A stretch of DNA of 64,000 nt from Magnolia sinica (taxonomy: Eukaryota > Streptophyta > Magnoliopsida > Magnoliales > Magnoliaceae). The position numbers and the translations under genes were made by a program. Positions 1-12,464 of this stretch are shown here, piece after piece. The DNA lies in contig NC_080583.1 of the NCBI RefSeq assembly GCF_029962835.1, positions 51,067,658-51,131,657 of the forward strand, in the 5' to 3' direction. The notes beneath the pieces are model-generated. The model ran no database searches, was not told the origin of the DNA, and was given only the letters and a program-made list of their open reading frames with translations. How positions within the stretch are numbered: position 1 is the first letter of the stretch; each line of letters starts with the position of its first letter.

Positions 1-690
1 AAACAAACAGACGGTGTGGGTTTACACATCATTAAGGTGGGTCCCATCCCACACGTGCAACACGTGTGGGGTGGGCCTCATACGTCTGCTGTTAAAAAAA
101 AGGATGGACGGTATGGTATAATACATACCTCATGATCGGACACACAGAACTTGCTGCTTGTCAATACAGCAGCTAATAGCTGGGGTGCGGTAGCCCAGGT
201 AATCCACTTCCCACCGTCCAATCCCTGGACAGTGAGGATACACACATCGATACAAGGTAGGCCCCACACGCTGCTATGGTAGGGTCCACGTCCAAATAGA
301 TGGACGGTATGATGAAACACATACATCAGGGAGGTGTTGATCTGCACCGTTGCAGATGGAGGGCTGGAAGAAATAGATGGATGATGTGAATAAAACCCAA
401 CATCAGGATGGGCAGTCCTGCAGCTACTGGACGGTGTCCAGTAGCGTCCCACGGACGGTGTGGATCGTACACATCATGGTGGGCCTATTCACTGGATGGT
501 GGGCCTGTTCACATCACACACAGTCGGGTGGGTCCCTCCGTCCCAACTGGATGGTGAATAAAATACATAAATCTGGTGTGTCCCTCATCTAGTCCCAGGG
601 ACGGTGCGGACACCACACATCAAGGTGGGGTCCACACGTGGGCCACCCCACACAGCGTGGATAAAAATACATGAATCAAGGTGGGCCACA
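1..690. repeat. Degenerate minisatellite, GGACGGTGTGG/ACACATCAAGGTGGGCC units
   Basis: About nine to ten imperfect copies of a roughly 55-70 bp unit follow each other. Each contains a GGACGGTG-like start, an ACACATCA core and a GGTGGG(T/C)CC end (for example near 10, 105, 300, 450, 480, 600 and 655). Open frames here are low-complexity and coincidental. Related units recur near 4.25-5.7 kb and 21.5-22.0 kb. Confidence 0.55.
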
Positions 691-1356
691 CATTAAAAGG
701 GAGAGAGAGAGAGACGTGAGTAGTGGATGGACCCCGCCACTATGGGTCCCACTTTAAACAATGCATACATCAAGATGAGTCCCACCATATGTGGGCCCTC
801 TAATCATCAAAATCACACAAAAATCACCCACCTTTGATCTTCTCGGACTTCTCCTCATCTTTAGCTCCAAAGGTATAAGGTTTAAGGGTTGAGATGAAGC
901 TTAGATGGTGGAGATGGGAGATAAGAAGTGGGCCACACAAAGCTCTCTCATGGAGCTTGGACGATTGCTTGGGAGGAAAATGGGATAGAGATGAGAAAGA
1001 GAGGTGATGTAAGGAGAGAGAGGGATGGTGAGTGATGGATGGAGTGAGTGATGGGTGTACTTGACTAGGTATGGGTTGTAAGAGAGAGAATTAAATTTAG
1101 GGTTGCTCTTATACTTGACATGATGGGATGTGGTGTGATTGATTGATGGGACATGTTCTCTTGGGTTTGTAAATGCGCGGCATTTTTCTCAAACTAAACG
1201 CGGGCCCACATCTCCTGGCTCGGGTATCACCTCGGCGCACGAGACGCGGCATCGGAATCGCAACGACGGCGCGTTCGCAAAGGTACAAGTCTCGGGTTGA
1301 TTTGACTCTGGAATAAGGGATATGACTCAGGCTCGCATGCAACTGCTATCTACGCG
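691..1356. other. Intergenic, no gene recognised
   Basis: The stretch is purine-rich around 700-1090 (GAGAGAG and GGGATGG runs), followed by a more GC-rich part at 1180-1300. It may be an LTR remnant, but no paired copy is visible in the window. Confidence 0.3.
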
Positions 1357-2319
1357 TAGAGGTGGGCATCGAGCCGAGTTGAGTCGAGGTGGGCTAAGCT
1401 TGGCTTGGCTTGTCCATGATGTACTCGAGTTCGAGCTCGAGCTCGAGCTCGGCCTCGAGCTAAACATTGAAGCTTGGCTTGTTTGCCAAAGTTGTCGAGT
1501 TGAGTTCGAGTTGAGCTAGTGGTTCGAGTCGAGTCGAGTTTACCTCGAGCTTGTTGGGTGAGTGAGTAATGGATTCTGTTCTTGATCCTCCTCCATTGAT
1601 GAAAAATTTAAAAATCTTAAGAGAATCAAAACAAAACCCGATGAAAAAACCAAACAAAGCTTCGAATCGGATGAGGAAACCTATAAGAACCGATCTGTTC
1701 TTGATCTTCTTCCACCAGCAAAAATCCAAGTACTAGAAAAGAAATAGAGCATAACACAGATCAGAAATCCAAGTAATGAGCTCTAGCCAATCAGATCATT
1801 GGATTTCCTTGAAGCTCTAACAAATCTGAGAAGAACCCATCTCGGATTTCTTGGGTTTCTCGCCTAAGAAGTAAATCTCAAGAGATTGAAATCATATTAT
1901 TGTGGAGCTGAAATGAAAACTGGTGGTGGTGGTCCGGGTGGGCGTGCGGCTGGCAGTGGGCAGAGAAAGAGAAGAAAGGGAAAGGGAAGGGGGTGCATGC
2001 GGTCAGGTAGAAACTCTAGGGTTTGTTTTTTATTTTTTTATTTTTAAGTTTAAACTTAAAACTTATATATATATATATAATATTTAATATTTTTATTAAT
2101 CGAGCCGAGTCGAGCTGGAGTTCGATCTTTGAGTCGAGTCGAGTTCGAGTTCGAGTCGAGTTGAAATGCCCCCTGGTCGAACTTGGCTTGAACTCAACTC
2201 GAGCTTCAAATAATTAGCTTGGCTTGGTTTGAATCGATCATTCAAGCCGAGCTAATCCGAGCTGACTTAAGCCGAGTCGAGCGAGCTTTTCGAGCTAGCT
2301 TGACTCGTGAACAGCCCTA
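1357..2319. mobile_element. hAT-like non-autonomous element with TCGAG-rich ends
   Basis: The 963-bp segment is flanked by 8-bp near-identical duplications, TCTACGCG (1349-1356) and TCTATGCG (2320-2327). It starts TAGAGGTGGGCATCGAG and ends CTCGTGAACAGCCCTA, so the termini are imperfect inverted repeats of the TAGRG..GGGC/GTTCAC..GAG type. Both subterminal zones (1367-1550 and 2100-2310) are dense in TCGAG/GAGCT motifs, which could bind a transposase. The centre is AT-rich and codes for nothing recognisable. The 8-bp duplication is typical of hAT elements. Confidence 0.65.
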
Positions 2320-2327
2320 TCTATGCG

Positions 2328-3545
2328 TCGCGGGTCACCAGAATTTGACTGAGAGGACCATGGAAGCCTACGGAACGGTACGGTTTAGGATATGGGTCTC
2401 ACAGGTAATGTGGATATAAAACAAAACAAAAAAATCATGGTGGGCGCCATAGTCACGAATCCATCGACCTCGATCCTCGACGGTTCTCTTGATCCACCAA
2501 ATCCGCATTCTCATGGTTTGTAGTGCATGCATCTGGGTAAATCTAGTTCGTTGGAAAAATTGAATCAATCATTAAAGTATTTCTTTTCATAGGTTGTGCA
2601 AGGTCAATAAGGCTAAAATTGCATGGATTGTCTGCCACGACATGTGAAAGCTTGGTGGAGCTTAGAATAGGGTGAATAAGACCACTTAAAAATTATTGTC
2701 TAATTAAATAATTTACCAATTCAAACTAATAAGGCAATTAACACTCAGGCTTCTCATGGAGACTAACATGCACACACCTATGTGCGGTGAATTCGGCCTT
2801 ACACAAAAGCCTAAATCCTACACAAGAACCTATTTGAATTTGATTCACAAACTCTATACTTAATCCTATACAAGGAAAGAGTGTGAAATTGACTATAAAA
2901 AATAACAACCTTACTTATCGGATTAAGACGTTTTGTAGTACCTTGCTTAAGATGGTTCTTCAATGCTCTCCCATACTTGAATTAGCTTCTCAATTGCTCT
3001 CACAATCTTTTAAGGAGATAGTTCACCTCCACGATCAAATACCTTGCATGCGATGTACCAATGAGGTGACCAAGGAAAATGAGATGATGACTAAATTTCC
3101 TATAACTAAAGGTTTTAGTTGATTCCTAGTAGAGATTCACCTAGATGGGTGTTCTAGAGGATTTAGCCAGGGATATACTGATATGTTTAGTGTTTAATCT
3201 GTAGAAAATGGTGGAGATTAAATGCATCTTCATAATGTAGGTTAGAATCCTCATTAGAGTGGTAAATCTTAAGAAAATGACTTGAATCTCATAGGTTTAA
3301 AGGCTTAGGGCCTGTTTATTAATGATAAAATTCTTCACTTAATACGAAACGCGGAAAGCACTTGATGTTTAGCGGTGTTTGTTAACGCCAAATAAGGAAA
3401 GCTCTCCATCAGTTTATGTAAAAAAATTTCGGTGAACGATGTCTAACTTAATGGTGAATCCAGAACGTGCTCCACAATTTTTTTTAAAAAAAAATCCAAT
3501 ATTGCCCAAATTTTCTTGTTTACGTAGTAAACAACCCAACTTTTA
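2328..3545. other. Intergenic AT-rich DNA, no gene recognised
   Basis: No coding similarity was seen. Around 2640-2700 the text resembles the junction zone of a copia element (a GAATAGGGTGAATAAG motif), and 3310-3345 resembles a MITE end (GGGCCTGTTTATTAA). Neither could be paired with a partner end. Confidence 0.3.
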
Positions 3546-4250
3546 ACGTGTGATACTTTTCTGGGCCCACCTGATTTATATGTAACATCTACTGTCAGGC
3601 TCGTATCCAAGACCGTATCGTCCCATAGGCTCCCGCGGTCCTTTCGGTCGAATTTCGGCGACCCGCGATCTGTTATCGGCATTTGCACGTGATCTTGAGT
3701 CGTGTCCAGTATATCTAAGTTGGCTCGACTCGAAACTTGTATCGTCATGACCGAGTCGTCGCCGCGGTTCCAATGCCGCGTCTCGTGCATCAAAGCGACG
3801 CTTAGATCAGAAGTTGTGGCCCGCGCATTACAATGGCTGTGGACCGCACATTGTCGGACCTACCTATCCCTATGACACCATTCACTAGGTGTCCTTATAT
3901 AAGTAATAATGGCTCCTCCTCTTAAGTCAACACCTCCCCTTACCTAGGCATTTATGATAGCCTTATATCATTATGACAAGCCATAACTTCTCTCTCTTAT
4001 CTCTCTCTCCCTCCCTCTTTCTTCTTCACTTTTCCTCCATTGTTGCAAGCTTGGGACGTCCAAGCCACCCAAAATTCAGCCATCTCCCACCCATTCTCCC
4101 TACTAATCAAGCCCACCAAACCCCATCTCGACCATTAAATCAACCTCCTTGGAGCTCTTAGACTTATTGGAGGAAAGAGGAGTTCAAGATCTTGAAGTGG
4201 GTGCTTCTCTCTCTCTCTCTCTCTCTCTTTCATTATTTTGGTGTGATGAT
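3546..4250 (+). repeat. LTR-like block with TATA box and CT-rich leader
   Basis: The block begins TGTGATACTTTTCTGGGCCC, which resembles a gypsy LTR start. It contains CCTTATATAAG (TATA, about 3893-3903), then a C/T-rich untranslated-leader-like stretch (3980-4230) ending in a (TC)n run at 4207-4228. The order U3, TATA, leader fits a solo or truncated LTR. No second copy or primer-binding site was found, so the call is tentative. Confidence 0.35.
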
Positions 4251-5935
4251 GTGGCCGTGTGGCCCACCCAGATGTACCCCACCTTGATGTATGTCTTATC
4301 CAACCATTCAAACCATGTGGGCCTTACCTAAATGAGGATGAGAAAAACATTAATATCAGATTGATCAAGTGGACCACGTCCACGCGGGACCCACCAACCG
4401 TGGTCCCCACACATGGGACCCACCTTGATAAAAACGTTCACGTCCAGCGTCCCTAGACGCTGGACGTTGAGACATGTGAACATACCGTGGATGTACTAGC
4501 AGCAACAAGAAATATATATATATATATATAAGGTTTTTGGGTGGGCTGCTCATGCAGGCCCCACCTTGAGGTATAGGTCTAATCCTCATTGTCCATCTCA
4601 TTCCCCAGCTCATTTTAAGCGTTGAGCCGAAATATGAGACCAATCCGATTATCTGGCGGGCCATATCATAGAAAATAGTAGTTTTTACCGTTAAAATCCG
4701 TTAGGACCCACTCTAATGTTTCTATGCATCAAAATACATCGAATATTGGGCTCATTTAGACTATCTTAAGCCATATGATCCAATGGGTGGGGTGGATTCT
4801 ACTGATGTGGGCCCTACCTGTGAAAAACCATCATAAAACAAAAAATTTTATAAATACTTACTAAGGGGTTGGACGCCCCCCTAGCTGCTGACGTCCAGAG
4901 TCCCGAGGACGCTGCAGCAGGATCTGCTGGACCTAGGTGGGACAGTGGGCCCCACCTCAGGCCCCACCTTGATGCATGTGGAGCATCCACAACATGCAAT
5001 TGATGGGTCCTCTTTTGGTATGGGAATACCCCAAAAATCTACGCGTTCATGGTACTCAGGTGAACCACACCACTAACAGCACAAGATTGAACGTCTGCCA
5101 TTGATACTCTTTTTGGGTCACAGGAGTCGTGAATCCATATGAAATTTGTTTTTCCCCTTTATTCAGGTCTCTGTGACCTTATCAAAAGATTGGATGAAAA
5201 TAAACGTTACGGTGGGCCCCACGTGGGACCCACCAGACGTATGATCTTATCAACCGTCCATCCATTCTTAGATGGGACGCGCAGGAGCTTGGACTAGCCA
5301 CCTTGGTATATGTGTTTACATCCAGGCCGTCCGTCCAGGCCTGGATCTGGATGGACTAGACGTTATCCTTTGAAGTATTATATATTATATAATATAATAT
5401 ACATATTATGTATATAAGGGATGGTGGTCCGACGTGGGAAACCACCTTGCTGTATTATTATATTATATATGATATATATTATTATATAATATAATATTTT
5501 ATATTAAATAGACAATATGGTGGGTCTGGCATGCAGGATATGGCCCCACCACGATGCGTGTTTTGTATCGTGGGGCCACCGTGGTACGTGGGTTTTTGCC
5601 ACACGCGTCCAGTGGGACCCACCATAGATGTATGCGTTTTATCCATCTGTCTGTCTATCTGGACGGTGGCAATAGAGGCCCACCACTGATGGATGTGTTG
5701 CATCCAGCCGTACACCCATTTGGCTAGCTTGTCTCAAGGCTTGAGACTAAAAATAAGAGAGATCCAGTTATCAGATGGACCATACTACATAAAACAGTGG
5801 ATTAAACGCCCACTATTGAAATCCCTTTTGGGATTACAGAAGTTTTAAACTAATAAGATATTTGTTTTTCCTCTAAATCCAGGTCTTTGTGATTTTATGA
5901 ATAGATTGAATGGGAATAAACCCTATGGTGGGCCC
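4251..5935. repeat. Cluster of GTGGGCC-type dispersed repeats
   Basis: Several degenerate copies of the window's commonest repeat lie here: GGGCCCCACCTTGATG-like ends, CAGCTCATTTTAAG, a CACCATTGA core and a CAGGTCT..GTGACCTTAT core (for example 5163-5182). A (TA)n run occurs at 4510-4531 and AT-only tracts at 5375-5510. No gene is visible. Confidence 0.5.
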
Positions 5936-6082
5936 ACGAGAATTTAACGGTGGAAATCTTTACCACCACTATTATTTGTGGTATGGTCTAGTTGATCCTT
6001 TGGATATGATTCATATATATATATATATATATATATAAGCTCTATAATGATTTCTATCCATGAATGAATGGTTTTGGAACTG

Positions 6083-6250
6083 GCCCATTTGATTCGTCCC
6101 ATTTGACTCGGCTCATTTGAATCGACCCATTCGATTCGACCCATTTAGATCGGCCCATTTGACTCGGCCCACTGATTCGGCCCATTTGACTCGGTCCATT
6201 GATTCAGCCCATTTGAATTGACCCATTCGATTCGGTTCATTTGAATCGGC
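6083..6250. repeat. 16-bp minisatellite CCCATTTGAxTCGG
   Basis: About ten imperfect copies of a 14-16 bp unit (CCCATTTGACTCGG and variants such as CCCATTCGATTCGA) stand in tandem. Reverse-strand translation gives a repetitive low-complexity peptide, which I do not regard as a gene. Confidence 0.75.
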
Positions 6251-6660
6251 GTGATGTTTACATGCCATCAATGTTAAAACCTCTCTAGGGTCGACAGTGA
6301 TGCTTAGATGCCATCAATACCATTCATAATGTCATTCCTACGGATATGAACTGAAACCACAAATATTAGCCCTATTTAAAACTTCTGTAGCCCCAAGATA
6401 TTTCAACAATGGACATTCCATTGTCATGTTTTCAGCCCATTTGAGCATTGGATCTGGCTAATTGTTGGCCCCATATGCTAAAATGATTCATAAAACAGAT
6501 GGATGGGGTGGATTTCTAACAAAAATCATGTTGGGCCCCACTTAGGTTTCCAGCGCCAGAACTTCCTACTAAAGTCTCTGGCAGGAACTCCGCGTTCGAA
6601 TCTGGGTGAGCGGATTAGGAGCAACCCGGGATCCACCGAGGTGGGTGGGACCCTTGACTG

Positions 6661-7082
6661 TGGGGTCCACGATGATGTTTTTGCAAAATTCACCCCATTT
6701 ATATGTTTTGCGAGCTCATTTTAGACCATGATACGAAAAATGAAGTGGATCTAAAACACAAGTGGGCCACATGGGAGGAAATAGTTGAGATTCAATGACC
6801 ACCATTGAAACATTAGTATGTTCTTGAAAGTTTTGTATCAACCCAAGTATTTTATTTTTTCATTTCATCCCAATGTTCATGACCTTATAAACGATTTGGA
6901 TGACATATAATCATCAAGGTAGAGCCAGTGAAGGTTTCAATAGTAGACATTTCTTTCTCCAATATTCCCTCTCATGTGGTCTACTTGAGTTTTGGATCCA
7001 CCTCATAATTGGTCATGTGTCCTAAAATGAGCTCGCAAAATGGATGGATGGGTGGATTTCTCACTAACATCATGGTGGGCCA
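6661..7082. mobile_element. MITE with about 60-bp terminal inverted repeats
   Basis: The left end (6661-6723) and the reverse complement of the right end (7021-7082) align over about 60 bp, sharing GATGATGT near the outside and TTTTGCGAGCTCATTTTAG at the inner end. The internal part has the CACCATTGAAA and GACCTTATAAA cores seen in other copies. It is non-coding. The superfamily is not clear because I could not define the target-site duplication. Confidence 0.6.
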
Positions 7083-7900
7083 CACCTAGCATATCAATAA
7101 GTTGGATGGCAAATAAACATTCCCGTGGAATCTATGAAGTTTTAAAGGTAGGGATTCAATCATGATTGTTTCATATGGGTAAATGTGTCAAATTAATATA
7201 TTTCAAACATTTCAGACGTTAGTTAACAAACAAATTATTTAGATTTATTATTAGTTTTTTGACTTCAGATTCAAACTTTAAATTCAGATTTTAGATTCAG
7301 ACTTCGGATTTCAGATTTACCAAACATGCCCTTAGGATGAGAGATATAAGTGGAGAATCACCTAAGCTCTAATTGCATAAAAAATCCATCCAAATGTCCA
7401 ATGCCCAAATGTCCTTTATATAGAAAACAATTTGCAACAATTATAAAATGTGAAAAAAAATGACATTCTCGATCGATCGACCGAGGGCTATTAATTGATC
7501 AAACTTTGTCAAATTTGGTTAGAGAACTCGTTGGACAATTATGGCCATGTTCGATCGATCGAGCTTGACCGTTGATCGATTGAGAGTGCTGGTTTGTGCA
7601 GTTTGGTTTCTAGCAACTTGGGAACTCTTTAGCTTATTTAAGCATGGTTAAATGGAGCTACTAAGGCTAAAGGATGATCAATTGAAGGTATACCTATTAA
7701 GGTCAGGATTATCTAAAAGTTATGTTGTTTTGGATTTAAGGTTATGATCACCAAGGCACCTCATGATTTATCTTATATTCAGTCATTGATGCTTCTTGTT
7801 CTTATGTCTTAGGTCTTTAACTTTTAAGGGCTCAATCAACTCAAAGACATGACTTACATGATTAACAAATATGTATACAAATAAGTGCACTAACAAAGAC
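7083..7900. repeat. LTR-like sequence with GATCGATCGA palindromes
   Basis: The sequence includes CGATCGATCGA-type palindromes at about 7470-7485 and 7550-7580 and a GTCCTTTATATAGAAAAC stretch (about 7410-7428) that could be a TATA region. The style matches copia LTRs carrying repeated palindromic boxes, as at 20100-20350 and in the element at 40283. No internal region is attached, so it would be a fragment. Confidence 0.3.
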
Positions 7901-8904
7901 CACCATCAAATTGGAGGCTACAAAAATGATGGTCAGAAAGAAAATGATATAAGGTTTGTATTCCATGAGGGGGTGTTTAGTTTTATAAGTATAACAATAA
8001 ATGGCTAGAAATGAGTAATGATATGCACTGTGACATCACTTATATTTGGCTATAATGATGAGTTTATCATTATTGTTTGTATTTTTTCAGGCATCACAAT
8101 ATAATTTTACAATGTAAAAATGTAGTGGTTATAATTTCTTTTACCCATTATTTTTATAAGTGTATTTGGCTCTCAATTTATGAATCGTAAATTTTTTTTT
8201 TTTTAAAATAGACACTTTAAAATAATAATAATGCCTCATTTACTTTGAATCACATAATAAATTTATAAGCCAACCACACTAAGAGTAAAAGTGCAGTTAA
8301 GCAAGGCCATCTCATGTAATATTTTGGATGGTAAAACCCGTGCCTAATAGGGTAATTTTCTCTAAAGTGGTGAAATCATTCAAGTCGCATAAAATCCAAC
8401 CCGTATATCATGTAGACCACCTCTTTCTTTGGCTTTGATCACAAAATTAAGGCTGATTCAACAATCACCAGGCTTAAAATGATACAAAAACTACTAAATT
8501 TCTTGTAGTATGGCTGACCAGAGTTTTTGAATTATGGGATCTCTGTGTAATCCTTTCATCTCGATGAGACACACCAGATGAATGGATTGGATGGCATGTA
8601 AACATCATGGTGGGCCCCACACAAACTAATGGTGAATATGAAGCAGTGCACTTGATGGACGGGTGGACCTCACGAAAGTTCCACCCACATGGCACTTGGT
8701 TACCGTTAGGTCCCTAGGCGTGAGGTACTCTAGCGGAGTTCTTTCAGACATGATTTGAACGGTCTAGATTGGCAGAGAAGTTTGCCACCTAACTTTATTG
8801 ATTATACCCAATTAATAAACGATGGCAAACGCACGGGGAAGTCTCTCCGTGCAATAAAATGCAAGGCATCCCGCTCGCCTAGCATTTAAATTTCAAAATC
8901 CAAC
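7901..8904. other. Upstream flank of the EB1 gene, no gene
   Basis: AT-rich at 7980-8330, with a GTGGGCCCCAC repeat fragment near 8590-8630. The promoter of the EB1 gene should lie in the last few hundred bases. No convincing TATA box could be chosen by eye. Confidence 0.35.
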
Positions 8905-8910
8905 CCATTT

Positions 8911-8947
<37 letters not shown>
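8911..8947 (+). repeat. (CT)n microsatellite in the EB1 5' leader
   Basis: An almost uninterrupted (CT)n run ends about 45 bp before the EB1 start codon. CT-rich tracts near transcription starts are common in plant promoters and leaders. Whether this one is transcribed is inference. Confidence 0.7.
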
Positions 8948-8950
<3 letters not shown>

Positions 8951-8991
8951 GCCATTTCTTCCTTTGATTCGTGAAGGAAAAGAAAAGAAGA

Positions 8992-11900
8992 ATGGCAGGA
9001 GCAACGAACATTGGAATGATGGATTCGGCATACTTTGTAGGCAGAACGGAGATCCTTGCATGGATCAACTCCACTCTCCACCTCAATCTCTCCAAAGTTG
9101 AAGAAGTATGCATTTCCGATCACACCCCTCCCTTCTTTCGTTAGTTTCCAAGAAATAAGAGATTTGTTTTGATGGGTTGAATGATTCAGGCTGCTTCAGG
9201 AGCGATTCAGTGCCAGCTAATGGATGCTGTCCATCCTGGGATTGTACCGATGCATAAGGTCAACTTCGATGCCAAAAATGAGTATGAGATGATCCAGAAT
9301 TACAAAGTCCTTCAAGACGTCTTCAATAAACTCAAGATTACAAAGGTCTATTCTCTTCTTCTTCTTCATCATCTCCGTCTCTATGCCCATTTGGGAAATT
9401 GGGTTTTCATTGTAGGTTGTTGATTTTGCGGTAGTCTTTCCATTTCTTGGATTTCAATTTTATTGGCTTCTCTCACATTCTATTTCCTTTCTTTTCCTTT
9501 CTTTTTTTGTTCGGTGTTATAGCATATTGAGGTGAACAAGCTGGTGAAAGGAAGGCCTCTTGATAATCTGGAGTTTATGCAGTGGATGAAGAGATATTGT
9601 GATTCTGTCAATGGCAGCCTTTTGAACACGTGATTTTCCTCTTTCTTTCTTGATTGTTTTTTTGGCTTTTTTCTTTTTTCTTTTCATGCCTGAAATGGTG
9701 AGAATGAGATACACAAAACCCAATTTCTTATCTGGGTTTGCTCCACATATGTAAACATAGATCATAGGTATGAGATCCAGGCCATTCATCAGGTGGGCCC
9801 TGCTGGGTATCTTTTCTTAAACAAAAGTTTGTTGATCTGCTCATCAGATGGGCCACATACTTATGTTGAATATAGGCGGTTGGTCAATTTTTAATTGTCC
9901 TTTCTTTTTCGAACACGTGGATTGCTTGACATGTGCACTGGTCCTTAATGAAACATCTGGATCTCGCACACATTGTGATTTCAGATCATTTCTCCATTAG
10001 ATGGACCTCAAACAGCAAATAGTATGTTTGAAAGACGGGAAGATAAAACCTACATTGATTCAACTGATATTCTGATTTTTTTTTTTTTGGCAGTTTCAAG
10101 TCAGGTTTCAAATTTCAAATTCGCCATCTTTGTGAAATCCTGATATTCTGATTACTTTTTTGTAAAATACTCAGATCTCTTGCTTCACTGGGCTAATAAT
10201 TTTTACAACTTGTGCCACTTATCTTGGTTTGCAACAGCACCAGGTGCATCCAAACCATACAAAATAACCGTATCTTATATAGGAACTATCTCCCCTGCTA
10301 TTGCATCTTGTGGCTGAAAAAGCCCTGTACCTGAACTACTGGTAAAGGTGCATGTAGGTGATCAGTTCTCATATTATATTTGAGAACTTTCACATACAAC
10401 CCCATCTTGAAGTCTCACCTACTGTGAAAATCAGGCTGCAGTTCTTGTTGGGTGGTTTGTACCTTTGTGCCGAGCATACCATAGGTTGTCCATTGATTTC
10501 GACAGTGTGGGCCTCCTGGTTTTCTCCTTAGGTGATCTTCATGGTGTGTCCTGCCTTTTGCACCGTTTGGATGTCCTACACGTGTGATACATTGGCAGGA
10601 AAGGTGGGGTTCTATTGACAGTTCACTAATAGTACTTTTATCTGATCACTGGTATTTTCTCTCTCGTCAAACAATATGCATAAGGAGGAAAGACTTTCGG
10701 GCTCTTTTTGTGGCATGTCCTCATACCTGTAAAATCTCTACATGAATGTAGTTTTCACATCCAAATGCCAGAAAGTTCTAAAATTCCGGAAAGTCTTTCC
10801 ATAAGTGAGACTTTACTCACATAGTCACATCCAAATGACACCGTATTGAATTTCAGAATTGTAAAAAGACAGATTATTTATTAATTTTATTTTTTAATTA
10901 CTTGGCATTCTGACGAACCTTGGTCAAGAGAACAAACTTTGTTTGTATTTCAAGGCTGCTGTTTTTTATAGCCAAAGTGCCTGGATATAAAATTTGTTTT
11001 CTATTTCCTTCACCTTGCATGATTTTGCCAAATTCTCATATTTTGAAAATAACTAAATCAAATTTTCCTGATGTTTTATCCTTTTATTTATTGTTAAGAA
11101 CCTAACCAATATGCCAAAAGCCCCAGGACTGATGGAACACATCAAACTAGGTTATATTAAACCCTTGGGATCGTAACATTCACCACGCTCCACAGCCGAT
11201 ATCCACGGCAGCCCATCCTATGGCAGCATTCACTCTAACCTCTTTTTCATGCTGTGGGGCCTTTTGCTCTGGTCCATGTTGCCCTTTGTTAAGAACTTAA
11301 CCAATACGCCAAAAGCCCTGGTACTGATGGAATGCGTCAAACTAGGTTATGTTAAGCCCTTGGGATTGTAACATTCACGCTGTCCTTGAATTTATTTCAT
11401 GTTTCTTGGTTATGTTTTTGCCCACCTTTAGGTTATATTTGGATGCGCAATTGAATCGAGTTTTGAATATTCAATCTAAAAAGCTAGTGTTTCCTTGTAC
11501 TCATGATGAGGAAGTGGCCTTAAACTTGAAAGGAAATTGCAATTTCGATTGTTTCCAGTTTGCCATGGTTAAAATTTCAGTTCTATTCATCCAAGCACAC
11601 CCATAGTGTTTATCTATGAATACAAGTCTACGGTAAAAGAAAGCCCTTTCAGTATTGTACATGGCTGTGTATTTGTTTAATCCAGTTACAATCCCTTGGA
11701 AAGAAGAGAGACTTGCAAAGGAGGAAAAGAGACAAGCAAGAGAACTGCACCTGTGCAAGCTTCAACCAAGTCCTCAAATGCTGCAGCAAAAGCCCATTCA
11801 TCAAACAATCCACGAAAGAATGAAATTAACACTGCCAATCCTGCAAATCCGTCAGTTAAGAACGCAAGACCTGCTTCTAGTGGAGGACATGCCTATGACG

Positions 11901-12464
11901 AGCAGGTAATTCAAATTCATGTGTTCATATGAAACTTTCGAGATGAAGAACTAAATTCTAATTTGAATTGAATGCAGATCACTGAGCTGAAGCTATCTGT
12001 GGATAGCCTTGAGAAGGAGAGGGACTTCTACTTCGCAAAGCTGAGGGATATTGAAATCTTGTGCCAATCACCTGATATAGAGCAGTTGCCCGTAAGGAGT
12101 GCACCTCTTCTCTCCTTATTTATTTGGATGAATTTGAACTGCATTTACTAAAATATTGCTTCCTAATTGTTATCGTACATTACAGATAGTTGTTGCAATA
12201 CAGAGGATATTGTATGCCACAGACGACAATCCCTCTGTGGTGGCAGAAGCCCAGGCAATGGTCTCAAAGCACCAAAAGCAAGAACAGCGAATAAGTCCTA
12301 TATCTGATATAGTTGATGACAAACCGAAGCTTGAAACACAGAAGAGAAAGAACATGTCAACTCTTGAGTTTGATATGGCTGCCAATTCTACGTTGTCGCC
12401 AAGACAAAGGCTCTCAGATGTCTCGGATGTTCATCACAATGGATCACCTCTAACTACTTACTGA
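8992..12464 (+). CDS. EB1: Microtubule plus-end-binding protein EB1 (EB1A/EB1B-like), six exons
   Basis: Tracks growing microtubule ends in the cytoplasm. Exons: 8992-9105, 9190-9345, 9523-9629, 11686-11905, 11978-12091 and 12186-12464. Every intron is GT-AG and the frame stays open (990 nt, 329 aa, stop TGA). Residues 1-126 hold the N-terminal calponin-homology domain, including [10 protein letters not shown] and the FNKLKITK and [19 protein letters not shown] stretches. Residues 127-199 are a Ser/Ala/Asn-rich basic linker. Residues 200-250 are the EB1 dimerisation coiled coil ([19 protein letters not shown]). The tail ends with the [12 protein letters not shown] motif typical of plant EB1A/B rather than EB1C, and lacks the animal EEY end. 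The start is chosen because [12 protein letters not shown] matches the family N-terminus. Intron 3 is long (2056 bp) and contains repeats. The gene looks intact. Confidence 0.95.
11091..11378. repeat. Two 93-bp direct repeats in EB1 intron 3
   Basis: 11091-11183 and 11286-11378 align without gaps at an offset of 195 bp, with about ten substitutions. Both start TTGTTAAGAAC and end GTAACATTCAC. They lie inside the 2-kb third intron of the EB1 gene. A segmental duplication or a repeat terminus is possible. The 102-bp spacer is not duplicated. Confidence 0.75.

Noticed and set aside
3443-3793. Minus-strand 116-codon open frame
   Set aside because: Low-complexity composition within an LTR-like block; no domain and no gene context.
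11655-11909. 84-codon open frame overlapping EB1 exon 4
   Set aside because: Wrong frame; the EB1 frame is fixed by splicing to exons 3 and 5.
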